15,006 nt of DNA from a bacterium (lineage in GTDB: Bacteria; CSSED10-310; JAJRTK01), in contig JAJRTK010000062.1 in assembly GCA_024278345.1 (NCBI GenBank), forward strand, positions 1-15,006. Reading direction: 5' to 3'. Below, one piece after another: positions 14,800-15,006 of the stretch; the stretch's first letter is position 1; each line of letters starts with the position of its first letter. The notes beneath the pieces were generated by a model. It made no database searches. It saw only the letters and a program-made list of their open reading frames with translations, and was not told where the DNA came from. Both the position numbers and the translations under genes were made by a program.

Positions 14800-14881
14800 C
14801 CACGACCGAAGGGAGGTGCCGGAGCGAAGCGAGAGCTCCCGGAGGCACCAATGGTGAACAGAGTGGCGGCCTCGGTCATGG
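14800..14881. repeat. Large imperfect palindrome
   Basis: The outer arms are CCACGACCGAAGG (14800-14812) and CCTCGGTCATGG (14870-14881). Inner arms are GGTGCCGGAG (14815-14824) and CTCCCGGAGGCACC (14836-14849). The right outer arm is also the start of direct-repeat copy B, so repeats overlap here. No protein-coding signal is evident. Confidence 0.55.
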
Positions 14882-14921
14882 TACCGGCCACCCGAAAAAA
14901 GCGCGCAGCGCACAAAGATGT

Positions 14922-15000
14922 GGGTCCAGGGAGCTGGCTCCCTGGCGTGGGTCTGGGAGCGGCGCTCCCAGCGGAGGTCCGGAGGCAGAGCCTCCGCCGG
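14922..15000 (+). repeat. Three tandem hairpins with differing arms
   Basis: Unit 1 has CCAGGGAGC (14926-14934) and GCTCCCTGG (14937-14945). Unit 2 has CTGGGAGC (14953-14960) and GCTCCCAG (14964-14971). Unit 3 has CGGAGGC (14980-14986) and GCCTCCG (14990-14996). Each is preceded by GGTC. The arms differ between units while pairing is kept. The array runs to the window edge and may continue. Confidence 0.7.
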
Positions 15001-15006
15001 GTTCCA

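Larger units (their letters stand above)
14534..14915 (+). repeat. Direct repeat pair, one copy split by an insertion
   Basis: Copy A is 14534-14549 continued at 14712-14745: TCGGTCATGGTCTCGG, then CCACCCTTCAAAAAGCCGCG and TAGCGC. Copy B is 14872-14913: TCGGTCATGGTACCGGCCAC, then CCGAAAAAAGCGCGCAGCGC. The copies align along their length with few differences once the 14550-14705 element and one TCTCGG are removed from copy A. This whole stretch (14492-15006) contains no gene I can support. Confidence 0.7.

Noticed and set aside
14580-14915. 111-codon frame containing PATGKMPVPPG
   Set aside because: It runs through the MITE-like element and repeats; the phrase is simply translation of the CACCGGCATCTTGCCGGTG hairpin.
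14922-15000. CRISPR array
   Set aside because: The units are short hairpins with differing arms and 7-8 nt gaps, not identical repeats with spacers.

Overview
The window is G+C-rich bacterial chromosomal DNA, most likely from a Gram-negative, poorly characterised environmental lineage. That lineage call is inference. It rests on a cytoplasmic NagZ-type hexosaminidase, a lipoprotein signal peptide, a large hybrid sensor kinase and intergenic DNA full of short GC-rich hairpins. No rRNA, tRNA, CRISPR array, phage gene or complete transposase gene was seen.

Layout. The first ~190 bases hold short hairpins and no gene. A rightward pair follows: a formyltransferase (195-1283) and a seven-repeat, probably seven-bladed beta-propeller surface protein with a C-terminal membrane anchor (1355-2872). 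A leftward cluster then runs from 6372 to 2908: PduO-type cobalamin adenosyltransferase, active MazG-like NTP pyrophosphohydrolase, a second MazG-fold protein that has lost every catalytic acid, and a threonyl-tRNA synthetase without a TGS domain. The first three genes overlap by 4 nt each. Next, rightward, come a small Arg-rich ORF coupled (ATGA) to an SH3-domain lipoprotein (6794-7882), and a DUF423 membrane protein (8016-8363). Leftward again are an S4 RNA-binding protein (8402-8626), a possibly frameshifted membrane protein (8838-9266, perhaps to 9429), a 1042-residue hybrid histidine kinase (9468-12596) and NagZ (12833-14413 or slightly longer). The last ~590 bases are non-coding and repeat-rich.

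Most notable points. (1) A 156-bp MITE-like element at 14550-14705 has perfect 17-bp terminal inverted repeats and a 6-bp target duplication. It sits inside one copy of a local repeat whose second copy, at 14872, is uninterrupted. (2) The active MazG enzyme is translationally coupled to a dead paralogue, which may itself be frameshifted at a run of eight C so that it would otherwise end exactly at the thrS start. (3) A dispersed structured motif (GCGAGYRGCG ... GGGAGCGGAA...AACCC) lies 50-62 nt upstream of both the adenosyltransferase and the sensor kinase in the same orientation, with a third diverged copy at 8715. (4) Tandem hairpins at the right edge keep the same form while their arms differ in sequence; a relative in opposite orientation lies at the left edge.

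The genes do not form one obvious pathway. The leftward cluster joins B12 cofactor activation, nucleotide-pool clean-up and translation. The rest are envelope or signalling housekeeping functions.
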